Shown here: positions 8,910-17,579 of the stretch, piece by piece
Layout: each line of letters starts with the position of its first letter
Numbering within the stretch: the stretch's first letter is position 1
Assembly (NCBI GenBank): GCA_035532935.1
Contig: DATKQE010000118.1
Span: 72,164-136,163, forward strand
Reading direction: 5' to 3'
Length of the DNA stretch: 64,000 nucleotides
Source of the DNA: DATJLY01 sp035532935
Lineage (GTDB): Bacteria; Pseudomonadota; Alphaproteobacteria; ATCC43930; CGMCC-115725
Position numbers and translations under genes: made by a program
The notes under the pieces: generated by a model
Databases searched by the model: none
What the model saw: only the letters and a program-made list of their open reading frames with translations
What the model was told of the DNA's origin: nothing

Positions 8910-10766
8910 TCAGAACCGGACCGACGCCTCGACCAGGAGCTTGCTGGCGAGCCGGCCGTTGTCGCTGCCGATCACCGGCTTCAGCGTGCGGGCGAATTCG
9001 AAGTCGGCGGTGATGTTGTGCTTCAGGAAGAAGCGCACGCCGAATCCCGCCGAGAAGAGCGCGAGGCCGGAGCCGGTGCCGACGGGCCCGTAGGCCGTGA
9101 ACACGATCTGGCTCGGGGCGGAATGCACGTTCCACACCTTGGCCGTGTCGTAGAACAGGTAGGGTTGCAACAGGTCGATCCCGTACTGCGGCAGTTGCGC
9201 GTCGTAGCGCAGCTCGACCGAGCCGCCCACGCCGCGGTCGCCGGTGAGCGCGCCCGGCTCGTAGCCGCGCCCGATCGGCGACCCGCCGAAGGCGATCTGC
9301 TCGCCGGCGACCAGCGGCTCGAACGCGTATTGCGCCTGCGCGGCGATGACGAGGCTCACCGGATCGAACAGATAGCGGGTGTGGCGCAACGTCGCCGTCA
9401 CCTTGCTGAAGGAGGTGTCTCCCGACGAGGCGCCGGACCGCGACAGGCTGGGCGAGCCGTTGGGCGTGGCGCCGAAAAGGTCCAGCCCCTGCGCCACATC
9501 GATGGTCGCCGCGGTGACGCCGCCAAAGGCGACGCGCGAATAGCTCGCGGCCAGGTCGGCGACGCGCCAATGATCGTCGCTGAGCGGGAAGCCGAGCGCC
9601 GTCACCTTGGCGTTCTGCACGGTAATGCCGCCTTCGAGGATCAGGCTCTCGTCCCGCGACCGCAGCATCGGATAGCTGAGCCGCGGGCCGATGGCATAGC
9701 TGTCGGTGACCACTTCCGCCGGCGCCAGCGCCCCTTCGGGCTCGCCGTGGGTCACGATGCCGCTCAGGCTCGCCATCATGCCGTTCGACCCGATCGGCCA
9801 GCGATAGCGCACCTGCCCCGCAACCTTCTCGAGCGCGTCGGGGGCGCTGGCATAGCTCGCCGCAAGCTGATCGCCGGCCGTGACGAGGCCATTGGCCTCG
9901 ACATCGCCGCCATAGGTCCAGATGCCCTGATAGGTCGAGCCGCGATTGTCCATGGTGACGCCGCCGGTCACCGGCGACTCGACGATGCTCACCACCAGCT
10001 CCGACGCCCCCGGGGTGTTGGGCGCCGGACGCAGCACGCCGGCGGCCGTCACGCCGCTCACGTCATTCGCGAGGAGGAGCGCGCGCTCCATCGTCCCGAG
10101 CCGCAGCGGCCGCTCCGCCAGGACCGCGCGAAAATAGGAGCGGATCAGCGCCTGCGTCGCGGGACGGCCGCCTTGGACCGTGACCGCAGAGACGAAGCCC
10201 TCGACCACCCGGATCGTGAACACGCCGTTGCGCACCCGCTGCGGCGGCACGTAAGCATGCGAGATGACATAGCCCCGGCGACGATAGGCGTCCTCGATCG
10301 CATCGGCGAGGTCGAGAATGGTCGTCACCGTCACCTGCTTGCCGATGAGATTGGCATAGAGCGGGCGAAAGCTCGCCGGCGGGATGGTCGTCGCGCCTTC
10401 GACGCGGATGCCGCGCAACAGGAAATGCAGCTCCTCGACTGCGCGCGGCACCTGCGAACGCCCAGGCTGCTCGATGGTGAATTGGAAGGGCGGCTGCGAC
10501 GGCACTTCCGGCTGCGGCCGATTGCGCCCGGGCTCGACTGCGCCCGGCAGCGCGCGCGGCAGCACCTGCGCCAGCGCTGCGCGTTCAAATCCTCCTCCGA
10601 GCCCGGCGCACACCAAACTGAAGCCGACCAGCGCCCCCCTAGGCCCGGGCAAGACCAAGTTCTTCGCCAGTGAACACTCCTCCGCCTCCCGCAGTCGGCC
10701 GCCCCGCCCGCCGCCGCATCGCTTGCCGGGAGGCAAGGACGGGGCGACGAAGGTCACGGATTTCAT
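8910..10766 (-). CDS. ShlB/FhaC/HecB-family two-partner secretion transporter (TpsB)
   Basis: 618 residues. A long basic N-terminus leads to a probable signal sequence ending at ERAALAQ. A POTRA module follows (LRGIRVEGATTIPPASF to DAIEDAYRRRGYVISHAYVPPQ, then GVFTIRVVEGFVSAVTVQG), the hallmark of TpsB proteins. The C-terminal part is a 16-strand barrel domain with the conserved GYEPGALTGDRGVGGSVELR-type segment, ending in a terminal Phe (ASVRF) as outer-membrane proteins do. It would export a large TpsA exoprotein, but none is adjacent. Located 64 bases downstream of the PLP protein gene. Confidence 0.85.
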   Translation of the reverse strand: MKSVTFVAPSLPPGKRCGGGRGGRLREAEECSLAKNLVLPGPRGALVGFSLVCAGLGGGFERAALAQVLPRALPGAVEPGRNRPQPEVPSQPPFQFTIEQPGRSQVPRAVEELHFLLRGIRVEGATTIPPASFRPLYANLIGKQVTVTTILDLADAIEDAYRRRGYVISHAYVPPQRVRNGVFTIRVVEGFVSAVTVQGGRPATQALIRSYFRAVLAERPLRLGTMERALLLANDVSGVTAAGVLRPAPNTPGASELVVSIVESPVTGGVTMDNRGSTYQGIWTYGGDVEANGLVTAGDQLAASYASAPDALEKVAGQVRYRWPIGSNGMMASLSGIVTHGEPEGALAPAEVVTDSYAIGPRLSYPMLRSRDESLILEGGITVQNAKVTALGFPLSDDHWRVADLAASYSRVAFGGVTAATIDVAQGLDLFGATPNGSPSLSRSGASSGDTSFSKVTATLRHTRYLFDPVSLVIAAQAQYAFEPLVAGEQIAFGGSPIGRGYEPGALTGDRGVGGSVELRYDAQLPQYGIDLLQPYLFYDTAKVWNVHSAPSQIVFTAYGPVGTGSGLALFSAGFGVRFFLKHNITADFEFARTLKPVIGSDNGRLASKLLVEASVRF

Positions 10767-10830
10767 TTGCTTTTGTGCGTATGGTTATCACACCCCCCAA
10801 CACGCCGCCAGAGACTCGAGGCCCGGGACT

Positions 10831-11514
10831 CTAGGATTGCGCCCGGCGCGGGCCGAAGACGGCGGTGCCGACGCGCACGAGCGTCGCACCGAAGCGGATC
10901 GCGATCTCGAAATCCGCGCTCATGCCCATGCTGAGCGCCGCAAGCTCGTTGCGCCGCCCGATCTCGCGCAGCAGCGCGAAATGCGGCGCCGGTTCCTCGT
11001 GCTCGGGCGGAATGCACATGAGGCCGACGACCGGCAGGCCGAGGGGGCCGCGGCACTCGGCGATGAAGGCATCGGCCGCTTCCGGCAGGACGCCCGCCTT
11101 CTGCGGCTCGGCGCCGGTGTTGACCTCGATGAAGCAGGGCGGGCGCCGGCCCTGGCGCTCCATCTCGCGCGCGAGCGCGGCGGCGAGGCGCGGCCGATCT
11201 ACCGTCTCGATCGCGTCGAAGATCGCGATCGCGTCGCCTGCCTTGTTGGTCTGCAACGGGCCGATGAGGTGGAGGCGCAGGTCGGGCGTCCGCTCCTTCA
11301 GCGCCCGGAATTTCGCCTCGGCCTCCTGCACGCGGTTCTCGCCGAAAAGATGCTGGCCCGCGGCGATGGCCGCGGCGACCGCCGCTTCCGGCTGGGTCTT
11401 GGAAACCGCGACCAGCGCCACGGCGTCCGGATCGCGCCCGGCCGCGCGCGCGGCGGCGGCGATCCGCGCGCGCACGGCGGCGAGATGGGCGGCGATCGTC
11501 GCGGCATCGCTCAT
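10831..11514 (-). CDS. YggS/PLPBP-family pyridoxal-phosphate homeostasis protein
   Basis: 227 residues, usual size for this single-domain alanine-racemase-like TIM barrel. Lys39 in VALVAVSKTQP is the PLP Schiff-base residue. Other family signatures are FGENRVQEAEAKF, LHLIGPLQTNK, FIEVNTGAEPQKAG and LSMGMSADFEIAIRFGATLVRVGTAVFG. The family controls free PLP levels rather than catalysing a reaction. Start ATG at 11514 matches the usual N-terminus. Divergent from the lipoprotein-leuS block, sharing a 146-base intergenic region. Confidence 0.93.
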   Translation of the reverse strand: MSDAATIAAHLAAVRARIAAAARAAGRDPDAVALVAVSKTQPEAAVAAAIAAGQHLFGENRVQEAEAKFRALKERTPDLRLHLIGPLQTNKAGDAIAIFDAIETVDRPRLAAALAREMERQGRRPPCFIEVNTGAEPQKAGVLPEAADAFIAECRGPLGLPVVGLMCIPPEHEEPAPHFALLREIGRRNELAALSMGMSADFEIAIRFGATLVRVGTAVFGPRRAQS

Positions 11515-11660
11515 GCAGCGACACTGTACCGGCGGTCCCGACGCGTCAAGCCGCCGCCGCCCGGCGATACGGCGTACCACCCGTTTGCGGCGCCGGCACC
11601 GGCGCTGTAAGATTGCGCTGGCGCCACCGCCGCCGGTGCCGAGGGTGGAGGGAGTCCGTC

Positions 11661-12257
11661 ATGACCGCAAGAGCCAGCGTCCTTTGTCTTGTCGCCGTCG
11701 GCGTCCTGTCCGGTTGCTCGCTCTTCAACGACAACCGGTGGCACGGCAACGATCCCGACGCCGCCGCCCGCGCGAACGATCCCTATCACACGGATCCGAT
11801 GTATGACTCCAATCCCGACGTCTTCGGCGACCGCCATGCGAGCGATGCGACGGGCCAGGATTCCATCCTCTCCTCGATCTTCGGCAACAAGGGCAACAAG
11901 GGCGGCGGCGGCGGCGGTGGGGGAGCGGCGATCGGCGTCAACTCCTATCTCTGGCACGCCACGCTCGACACCGTTTCGTTCATGCCGCTCGCGTCGGCGG
12001 ATCCCTTTGGCGGCGTCATCATCACCGACTGGTACAGCCCGCCCGGCGACCTCAACGAGCGCTTCAAGGTCAACATCTTCATTCTCGGCCGCGAACTGCG
12101 TGCCGACGGCGTGCGCGCCAGCGTGTTCCGGCAGACGCGCGCCGCCAGCGGCCAGTGGCTCGACGCCGCGGTTGACCCCAAGACCGGGACGGATCTCGAG
12201 AACGCGATCCTGACGCGGGCGCGCCAGATGCGCCTCAGCACGACCGCCGAGAAATAG
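11661..12257 (+). CDS. DUF3576 outer-membrane lipoprotein
   Basis: 198 residues with a lipoprotein signal ending in the lipobox LSG-Cys19. After a glycine-rich linker comes the DUF3576 core (NSYLWHATLDTVSFMPLASADPFGGVIITDWY, read in two parts), which ends in ARQMRLSTTAEK. Start ATG at 11661 follows GGTGGAGGGAG. DUF3576 proteins commonly stand just before leuS and lptE in Alphaproteobacteria, so an envelope role is likely; the molecular function is unknown. Only 37 bases separate it from leuS. Confidence 0.88.
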   Translation: MTARASVLCLVAVGVLSGCSLFNDNRWHGNDPDAAARANDPYHTDPMYDSNPDVFGDRHASDATGQDSILSSIFGNKGNKGGGGGGGGAAIGVNSYLWHATLDTVSFMPLASADPFGGVIITDWYSPPGDLNERFKVNIFILGRELRADGVRASVFRQTRAASGQWLDAAVDPKTGTDLENAILTRARQMRLSTTAEK

Positions 12258-12294
12258 CGGGCGGTAAGCGCGTGCCGCCTTCCGCCGCGTTGCC

Positions 12295-14880
12295 ATGACG
12301 GCAACGGAACCCCACCCTCGGCGCTACAACGCCAAGACGACCGAAGAGAAGTGGCAGTCGATCTGGACGCGCCGCGGCACCTTCGCCGTCGCGACCGATC
12401 CGACGCGGCCGAAATACTACGTGCTGGAGATGTTTCCCTATCCCTCGGGCAAGCTCCATGTCGGCCACGTGCGCAACTACACGATGGGCGACGTCGTCGC
12501 GCGCTTCAAGCGCGCGCAGGGCTTCAACGTGCTGCATCCGATGGGATGGGACGCGTTCGGCCTCCCGGCCGAGAACGCGGCGATGGCCGGCGGCATCCAT
12601 CCCAAGACCTGGACCTACGACAACATCGCGGTAATGCGCGGGCAGTTGCAGCGCATGGGGCTCGCCTATGACTGGAGCCGCGAGATCGCGACCTGTCATC
12701 CCGAATACTACCGGCACGAGCAGAAGATGTTCCTCGACTTCCTCGCCGCCGGGCTCGCCTATCGGCGCGAATCCTGGGTCAACTGGGACCCGGTCGAGAA
12801 CACCGTCCTCGCCAACGAGCAGGTGATCGACGGCCGCGGCTGGCGCTCGGGCGCCGCCGTCGAGAAGCGGCTCCTGGCGCAGTGGTTCCTGCGCATCACC
12901 GCCTTTGCCGACGATCTCCTCGCCGGTCTTCAGACGCTCGAGCGCTGGCCCGAGCGGGTGCGCGTGATGCAGGAGAACTGGATCGGCCGCTCGGAGGGCG
13001 CGCGCGTGCGCTTTGCGCTCGAAGGCCGCGACGACGCGCTCGAGGTCTTCACCACCCGGCCGGACACGCTGTTCGGCGCCGCCTTCTGCGCCGTCGCGCC
13101 GAACCATCCGCTGGCCGAGGAACGGGCGCGCAGCGACCCGGCGCTCGCCGCCTTCATCGCCGAATGCAACCGCATGGGCACCAGCGAGGCGGCGCTCGAG
13201 ACCGCGGAAAAAAAGGGCTATGACACCGGGCTCCGCGCGCGCCATCCCTTCGTCGCGGGCGCGCAGCTTCCGGTCTATGTCGCCAATTTCGTGCTGATGG
13301 AATACGGCTCGGGCGCGATCTTCGGCTGTCCCGCGCATGACCAGCGCGATCTCGATTTCGCCCGCAAATATCGCCTCCCGGTGCGCGTCGTCGTGCTGCC
13401 GCCGGACCGCGACGGGGCGAGCTTCGCCGTCGCCGATACCGCCTATACCGACGATCGCGGAACGCTGGTCAATTCGGGCTTCCTCGACGGGCTTCCGGTC
13501 GCGGCGGCGAAGCGCCGCGCGATCGAGCGCCTCGAGCAGCAGGGCCTCGGCACCGGCACGATCGCCTATCGCCTGCGCGACTGGGGCGTGTCGCGCCAGC
13601 GCTATTGGGGCTGTCCCATTCCCGTCATCCATTGTGCCGAATGCGGCATCGTGCCGGTGCCGGACGAAGATCTGCCCGTGCTGCTGCCCGATGACGTGAG
13701 CTTCGACCGGCCCGGCAATCCGCTCGCGCTGCATCCGACGTGGAAGCACACGCGCTGCCCGCACTGCGGCGGCGCCGCCGAGCGCGAGACCGACACGTTC
13801 GACACCTTCTTCGAGTCGTCGTGGTATTTCGCGCGCTTCTGCTCGCCCCGCGCGGCCGCCGCCCTGGTGCGCGCCGATGTCGATTACTGGCTGCCGGTGG
13901 ACCAGTATATCGGCGGCATCGAGCACGCAGTGCTGCATCTGCTCTATGCGCGCTTTTTCACCCGCGCGCTCGCGCAATGCGGCTATCTCGAGGTGCGCGA
14001 GCCGTTCGCCGGGCTGTTCACCCAGGGCATGGTGTGCCACGAGACCTACCGCGACGGCGACGGCCACTGGCTCTTTCCCGAGGAGGTCGAGCGCGATGCC
14101 GCCGGTGCGCTTCGCGACGCGCGCGGCCGGCCCGTCGTCGCCGGCCGGATCGAGAAGATGTCGAAGTCGAAGAAGAACATCGTCGGGCTCGAGACCATCG
14201 TCGATGCCTATGGCGCCGACACGGCGCGGCTCTATCTTCTTTCCGACAGTCCGCCCGAGCGCGACCTCGAATGGACCGATGCCGGCATCGATGGCGCCTG
14301 GCGTTATGTCAACCGGCTGTGGCGGCTGGTGGCCGAGCCGCGGGCGCCATTGCCGCCGCCGGGGACGCCGGTGGCAGCCGTGCTCGCGCCGCCGCTCGAG
14401 GCGCTGCGCCGCGCCGTTCACCGCACCATCGCCGCCGTCACCGACGATCTCGACACGTTCCGCTTCAACCGCGCTGTCGCGCATATTCGCGAACTGACCA
14501 ACGCGATCGAGGCGCACGAGCCCGAAGGCGCCGCCGCGGGCGCCGTGCTGCGCGAAGCGATCGAGGCGGCGGTGCGGCTCCTGGGCCCGATGATGCCGCA
14601 CCTCGCCGAGGAGCTGTGGCAGGCGCTGGGGCATGACCGGCTGCTGGCCGACGCGGCGTGGCCGCAATGGGACGCGGCGCTCGCGCGCGAGGAGACGGTG
14701 ACGCTCGCGGTGCAGGTCAACGGCAAGCTGCGCGGCACGGTCGATCTGCCGCGCGATGCCACCGACGGCACCGCCCAGGAAGCGGCGCTCGCGCTCCCGG
14801 CGGTGCAGCGCCTGCTCGAGGGCAGGACGCCGCGCAAGACCATCGTCGTGCCCAATCGGATCGTCAATGTGGTGGTGTGA
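12295..14880 (+). CDS. leuS: Leucyl-tRNA synthetase
   Basis: 861 residues, normal bacterial length. Class I signatures are HVGH at 55-58 (PYPSGKLHVGHVRNY) and KMSKS at 621-625. The editing CP1 domain is present with its T-rich patch (FTTRPDTLFGAAF) and the Asp-containing GSGAIFGCPAHDQRD. The tRNA-binding C-terminus ends VQVNGKLRGTVDLPRDA then PNRIVNVVV. Charges tRNA-Leu. Its 3' end overlaps lptE by 14 bases. Confidence 0.99.
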   Translation: MTATEPHPRRYNAKTTEEKWQSIWTRRGTFAVATDPTRPKYYVLEMFPYPSGKLHVGHVRNYTMGDVVARFKRAQGFNVLHPMGWDAFGLPAENAAMAGGIHPKTWTYDNIAVMRGQLQRMGLAYDWSREIATCHPEYYRHEQKMFLDFLAAGLAYRRESWVNWDPVENTVLANEQVIDGRGWRSGAAVEKRLLAQWFLRITAFADDLLAGLQTLERWPERVRVMQENWIGRSEGARVRFALEGRDDALEVFTTRPDTLFGAAFCAVAPNHPLAEERARSDPALAAFIAECNRMGTSEAALETAEKKGYDTGLRARHPFVAGAQLPVYVANFVLMEYGSGAIFGCPAHDQRDLDFARKYRLPVRVVVLPPDRDGASFAVADTAYTDDRGTLVNSGFLDGLPVAAAKRRAIERLEQQGLGTGTIAYRLRDWGVSRQRYWGCPIPVIHCAECGIVPVPDEDLPVLLPDDVSFDRPGNPLALHPTWKHTRCPHCGGAAERETDTFDTFFESSWYFARFCSPRAAAALVRADVDYWLPVDQYIGGIEHAVLHLLYARFFTRALAQCGYLEVREPFAGLFTQGMVCHETYRDGDGHWLFPEEVERDAAGALRDARGRPVVAGRIEKMSKSKKNIVGLETIVDAYGADTARLYLLSDSPPERDLEWTDAGIDGAWRYVNRLWRLVAEPRAPLPPPGTPVAAVLAPPLEALRRAVHRTIAAVTDDLDTFRFNRAVAHIRELTNAIEAHEPEGAAAGAVLREAIEAAVRLLGPMMPHLAEELWQALGHDRLLADAAWPQWDAALAREETVTLAVQVNGKLRGTVDLPRDATDGTAQEAALALPAVQRLLEGRTPRKTIVVPNRIVNVVV

Positions 14881-15388
14881 GCGCCCGCGCATTTTCGCCC
14901 TCGCCGTGGCGCTGGCGCTCGCCGGCTGCGGCTTCCATCCGCTTTATGTCCCCGAGCCGGGGCTCGGCTTCGATCCGGCGCTGGCGGCGATCGATGTCCG
15001 GCCGGTGCCCGACCGCGTCGGCCAGATCCTGACGGACTCGGTCCGCGAGCAGCTCAACCCCACCGGCGCGCGACTGAAGCCGCGCTATGTTTTGACCATC
15101 GGCATGGCCGTCGTGGAAAGCGACCTCGGCATCCGCCGCGACAACACCAGCACGCGCGGCGAGCTCACCATCAACGCGAGCCTCATCCTCAACGATGCGG
15201 CGACCCACGCCGTCGTGTTCCGGGACGCGATCCGCACCGTCACCGCCTACAACCAACCGGACGACGCCTACGCCGCGACCGTGGCCCAGGACCACGCCCG
15301 CGACCTGGCGGTGACCGATCTCGGCCGCGAGATCGCCGAACGGATCACGCTCTATTTCCGCGGGCAGGTCGCCGGGGCAGGGATGTGA
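14867..15388 (+). CDS. lptE: LPS-assembly lipoprotein LptE
   Basis: 173 residues. The start ATG at 14867 lies inside the last codons of leuS, giving MWWCERPRIF then ALAVALALAG-Cys21, a clear lipobox, followed by GFHPLY, typical of LptE. LptE plugs the LptD barrel and delivers lipopolysaccharide to the cell surface. The order leuS-lptE-holA is strongly conserved in Proteobacteria and confirms the call. The stop overlaps the holA start (GTGA). Confidence 0.92.
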   Translation: MWWCERPRIFALAVALALAGCGFHPLYVPEPGLGFDPALAAIDVRPVPDRVGQILTDSVREQLNPTGARLKPRYVLTIGMAVVESDLGIRRDNTSTRGELTINASLILNDAATHAVVFRDAIRTVTAYNQPDDAYAATVAQDHARDLAVTDLGREIAERITLYFRGQVAGAGM

Positions 15389-16431
15389 AGCTACCCCCGG
15401 CGCGCGTCGAACGGTTCCTCGATGCGCCCGAGCCCGGCATGCGCGCCGTGCTGTTGTTCGGGCCCGATGCCGGCCTGGTGCGCGAGCGCGCCGACCGTCT
15501 GGCCGCCGCGATCGTGCCGGACCGCCACGATCCGTTCCGCGTGGCCGAACTGGCGGCCGAGGCGCTGGCCGCGGATCCGGCGCGCCTCAACGACGAGGCG
15601 CAGGCGCTGTCGCTCGTTCCCGGCCGCCGCGTCGTGCGTGTGCGCGAGGCCGGCGATGCGGTCGGCGCGCTGTTCGACCGCTTCTTCGCCAAACTGCCGC
15701 CGGGCGACAGCCTGATCGTGGTCGAGGCCGGGGATCTGCCGGCGCGCTCGTCGCTGCGGCGCGCCTTCGAGGGCGCGCGCGCGGCCGCCTGCATCGGCTG
15801 CTACGCCGACGGGCGCACCGAGCTCGGAGCGCTGGTGCGGTCGGTGATGGGGGCGCGGCGCATCGCAGTGACGGCCGAGGCGATGGAATATCTCGTCGAC
15901 CATCTCGGCGGCGACCGCCTGCTGTCGCGTCAGGAACTGGACAAGCTCGCGCTTTATGCCGGCGACGGCGGCAGGCTCGATTACGACGCGGCTTCCGCCA
16001 TCGTCGGCGACAGCGCCACGATCACCGTCGAGGACGCGGTGTTCGCCGCCGCCGAGGGCGATCTCGCGGCGCTCGAGCGTGCGCTCGGCCGCGCCTTCGA
16101 CGAGGGCGAGGCGCCGGTCGGGGTGCTGCGCGCGGGGCTGCGTCATTTCCAGCGTCTGCATCTCGCGGCAACGCGGGTCGCGGCGGGAGCGCGGCCGGAG
16201 GAGGCGATCGAACGCTTGCGCCCGCCGGTCTTTTTCAAGCTGCGTGAACGCTTTCTGGGGCAGCTACGGCGCTGGCCGGCAGGGCGCGCGGCGGCGGCGC
16301 TGGTGACGCTGACCGAGGCCGAGCGCAACGCCAAGCGCGCCGGCCTGCCGCCGGAAGCCATCTGCCGCGACGCCCTGTTGCGCCTGGCGCGCGGCGCCGG
16401 CGGACGCCGCGCCCTCAGGGAAATAGGATAA
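15385..16431 (+). CDS. holA: DNA polymerase III delta subunit
   Basis: 348 residues, usual for HolA, the clamp-loader subunit that opens the beta clamp. Conserved parts are LLFGPDAGLVRERADRLAAA, DSLIVVEAGDLPARSSLRRA, and LGGDRLLSRQELDKLALYAG. The start is GTG at 15385, overlapping the lptE TGA by four bases. Identity is supported equally by position after leuS-lptE. Confidence 0.95.
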   Translation: MKLPPARVERFLDAPEPGMRAVLLFGPDAGLVRERADRLAAAIVPDRHDPFRVAELAAEALAADPARLNDEAQALSLVPGRRVVRVREAGDAVGALFDRFFAKLPPGDSLIVVEAGDLPARSSLRRAFEGARAAACIGCYADGRTELGALVRSVMGARRIAVTAEAMEYLVDHLGGDRLLSRQELDKLALYAGDGGRLDYDAASAIVGDSATITVEDAVFAAAEGDLAALERALGRAFDEGEAPVGVLRAGLRHFQRLHLAATRVAAGARPEEAIERLRPPVFFKLRERFLGQLRRWPAGRAAAALVTLTEAERNAKRAGLPPEAICRDALLRLARGAGGRRALREIG

Positions 16432-16434
16432 GGC

Positions 16435-17133
16435 GTGGCGATCACGATCCTCAGCAGCAACGCGATGGCCGGCGTGCTGCGCGTCGTTGGTCCGCGGTTC
16501 GAGCGCGCGAGCGGCGCGGAACTGGTCATCCGTTACGCGACGACGGCGACGCTGGCGCTGGAGATCGCGTCCGGCGCCAGCGTCGATGTCGCGCTCCTCA
16601 CTGCCGCCGGCATCGAGCGGCTGATGAAGCTGGGGCGGATCGTCGGCGGATCGTCGGCCGTCATCGGCCGCTCGGGCGTCGGCATCGCCGTGCGCGCCGG
16701 GGCGGCGCGGCCCGATATCACCACGCCGGAGGCCCTGACGCGGGTGCTGCGCGAGGCGCCGTCGGTGGCCTATACGACCGAGGGCGCGAGCGGCCTGCAT
16801 TTCGTCTCGGTGCTGCGGCGGCTCGGCCTTGAGGCGGCCGTGACCGCCAAGGCGCGGACGCGTCCCGGCGGCCTCATCGCCGAACTGGTCGCGCGTGGCG
16901 AGGCGGCGCTCGCGGTACAGCAGATCGGCGAACTGCTAGCCGTCCCCGGCGTCGACTATGTTGGCCCGCTGCCGCCGCCGCTGCAGGAATATACGGTGTT
17001 CGCCGCCGGCATCGGCACGGCCTCGCAGGACCAGGCGGCGGCACGCGGGTTGATCGCGGCGCTGGCCGCGCCCGACGCCGCACCGGTCATTGCCGCGCTG
17101 GGGATGGAGCCCGCCGGGCGCTGGGACCCGTAG
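16435..17133 (+). CDS. ModA-like substrate-binding-domain protein without signal peptide
   Basis: 232 residues of the periplasmic-binding-protein type 2 class seen in molybdate-binding ModA: ITILSSNAMAGVLRVVGPRFE, then VDVALLTAAGIERLM, GIAVRAGAARPDI and LAVQQIGELLAVPGVDYVGPLP. It begins at GTG 16435 three bases after holA and has no export signal, unlike transport-associated ModA, so it may be a cytoplasmic sensor domain or a decayed transporter component. No permease or ATPase is adjacent. The neighbouring molybdoenzyme subunit at 17.6 kb makes a molybdenum link possible but unproven. Confidence 0.75.
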   Translation: MAITILSSNAMAGVLRVVGPRFERASGAELVIRYATTATLALEIASGASVDVALLTAAGIERLMKLGRIVGGSSAVIGRSGVGIAVRAGAARPDITTPEALTRVLREAPSVAYTTEGASGLHFVSVLRRLGLEAAVTAKARTRPGGLIAELVARGEAALAVQQIGELLAVPGVDYVGPLPPPLQEYTVFAAGIGTASQDQAAARGLIAALAAPDAAPVIAALGMEPAGRWDP

Positions 17134-17146
17134 CCGCTCCCAGCGC
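17118..17146 (+). terminator. Nine-base-pair hairpin at the end of the holA block
   Basis: GCGCTGGGA and TCCCAGCGC form a perfect inverted repeat around an 11-base loop that contains the TAG stop of the preceding gene. There is no T-tract, so it is a terminator-like or mRNA-stabilising hairpin rather than a classic intrinsic terminator. Confidence 0.5.
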
Positions 17147-17154
17147 GGCGCCGC

Positions 17155-17168
17155 GTGACCTGGATCAA
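17155..17168 (+). promoter_or_regulatory. FNR/FixK-like box upstream of a small gene
   Basis: GTGACCTGGATCAA, two departures from TTGAT-N4-ATCAA and nearly identical to the site at 63855. It lies 63 bases before the ATG at 17232, a usual distance for FNR-family activation. Confidence 0.4.
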
Positions 17169-17231
17169 GGCGGGGTTATTGCGGTCGTGCCAAGGTGCGG
17201 TCGTCACGCGCCGAGATGTGCGGAGGATGTG

Positions 17232-17438
17232 ATGGAAACGCCGGAGACGCGCCGCGATCTCGCGCGCAAGTACCGGGCCCTGGCGGAAGTCGGCAACGAA
17301 GCCGATCGCGCCTGGCGGCTCAAGCTCGCCGATGCGCTCGAATGGCGCGCCTATCTGATGGAGCGCGAACAGGCCCTCGGCGGAGCCGGGCCATGGGCTC
17401 AGTCGGCGGAGTCGCAACGAGCGAACCGCTACCACTAA
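17232..17438 (+). CDS. Small charged helical protein, function unknown
   Basis: 68 residues, starting METPETRRDLARKYRALAEV. The sequence is rich in Arg, Glu and Ala and probably helical (WRLKLADALEWRAYLMEREQ). CGGAGG stands five bases before the ATG, a good ribosome site. An FNR/FixK-like box lies 63 bases upstream. No family recognised and no cysteines. Codon use resembles the neighbours. Confidence 0.65.
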   Translation: METPETRRDLARKYRALAEVGNEADRAWRLKLADALEWRAYLMEREQALGGAGPWAQSAESQRANRYH

Positions 17439-17579
17439 AGCCCATCCCGATCGCGTGGAATCGGTGCGCCCTTCGACCGCGCCTCGCGCCGTCGGGCGGC
17501 CGGTTGCGGGCGGGCCGGTCCTGATCGATAATGCCGCTTCGCATACGCCAAACGAGATGGCGGACGGGAGGGACAGGCC

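Noticed and set aside
12235..14892. An 885-codon antisense frame covering leuS
   Set aside because: Same reason: no domain, low-complexity composition, opposite a certain gene.
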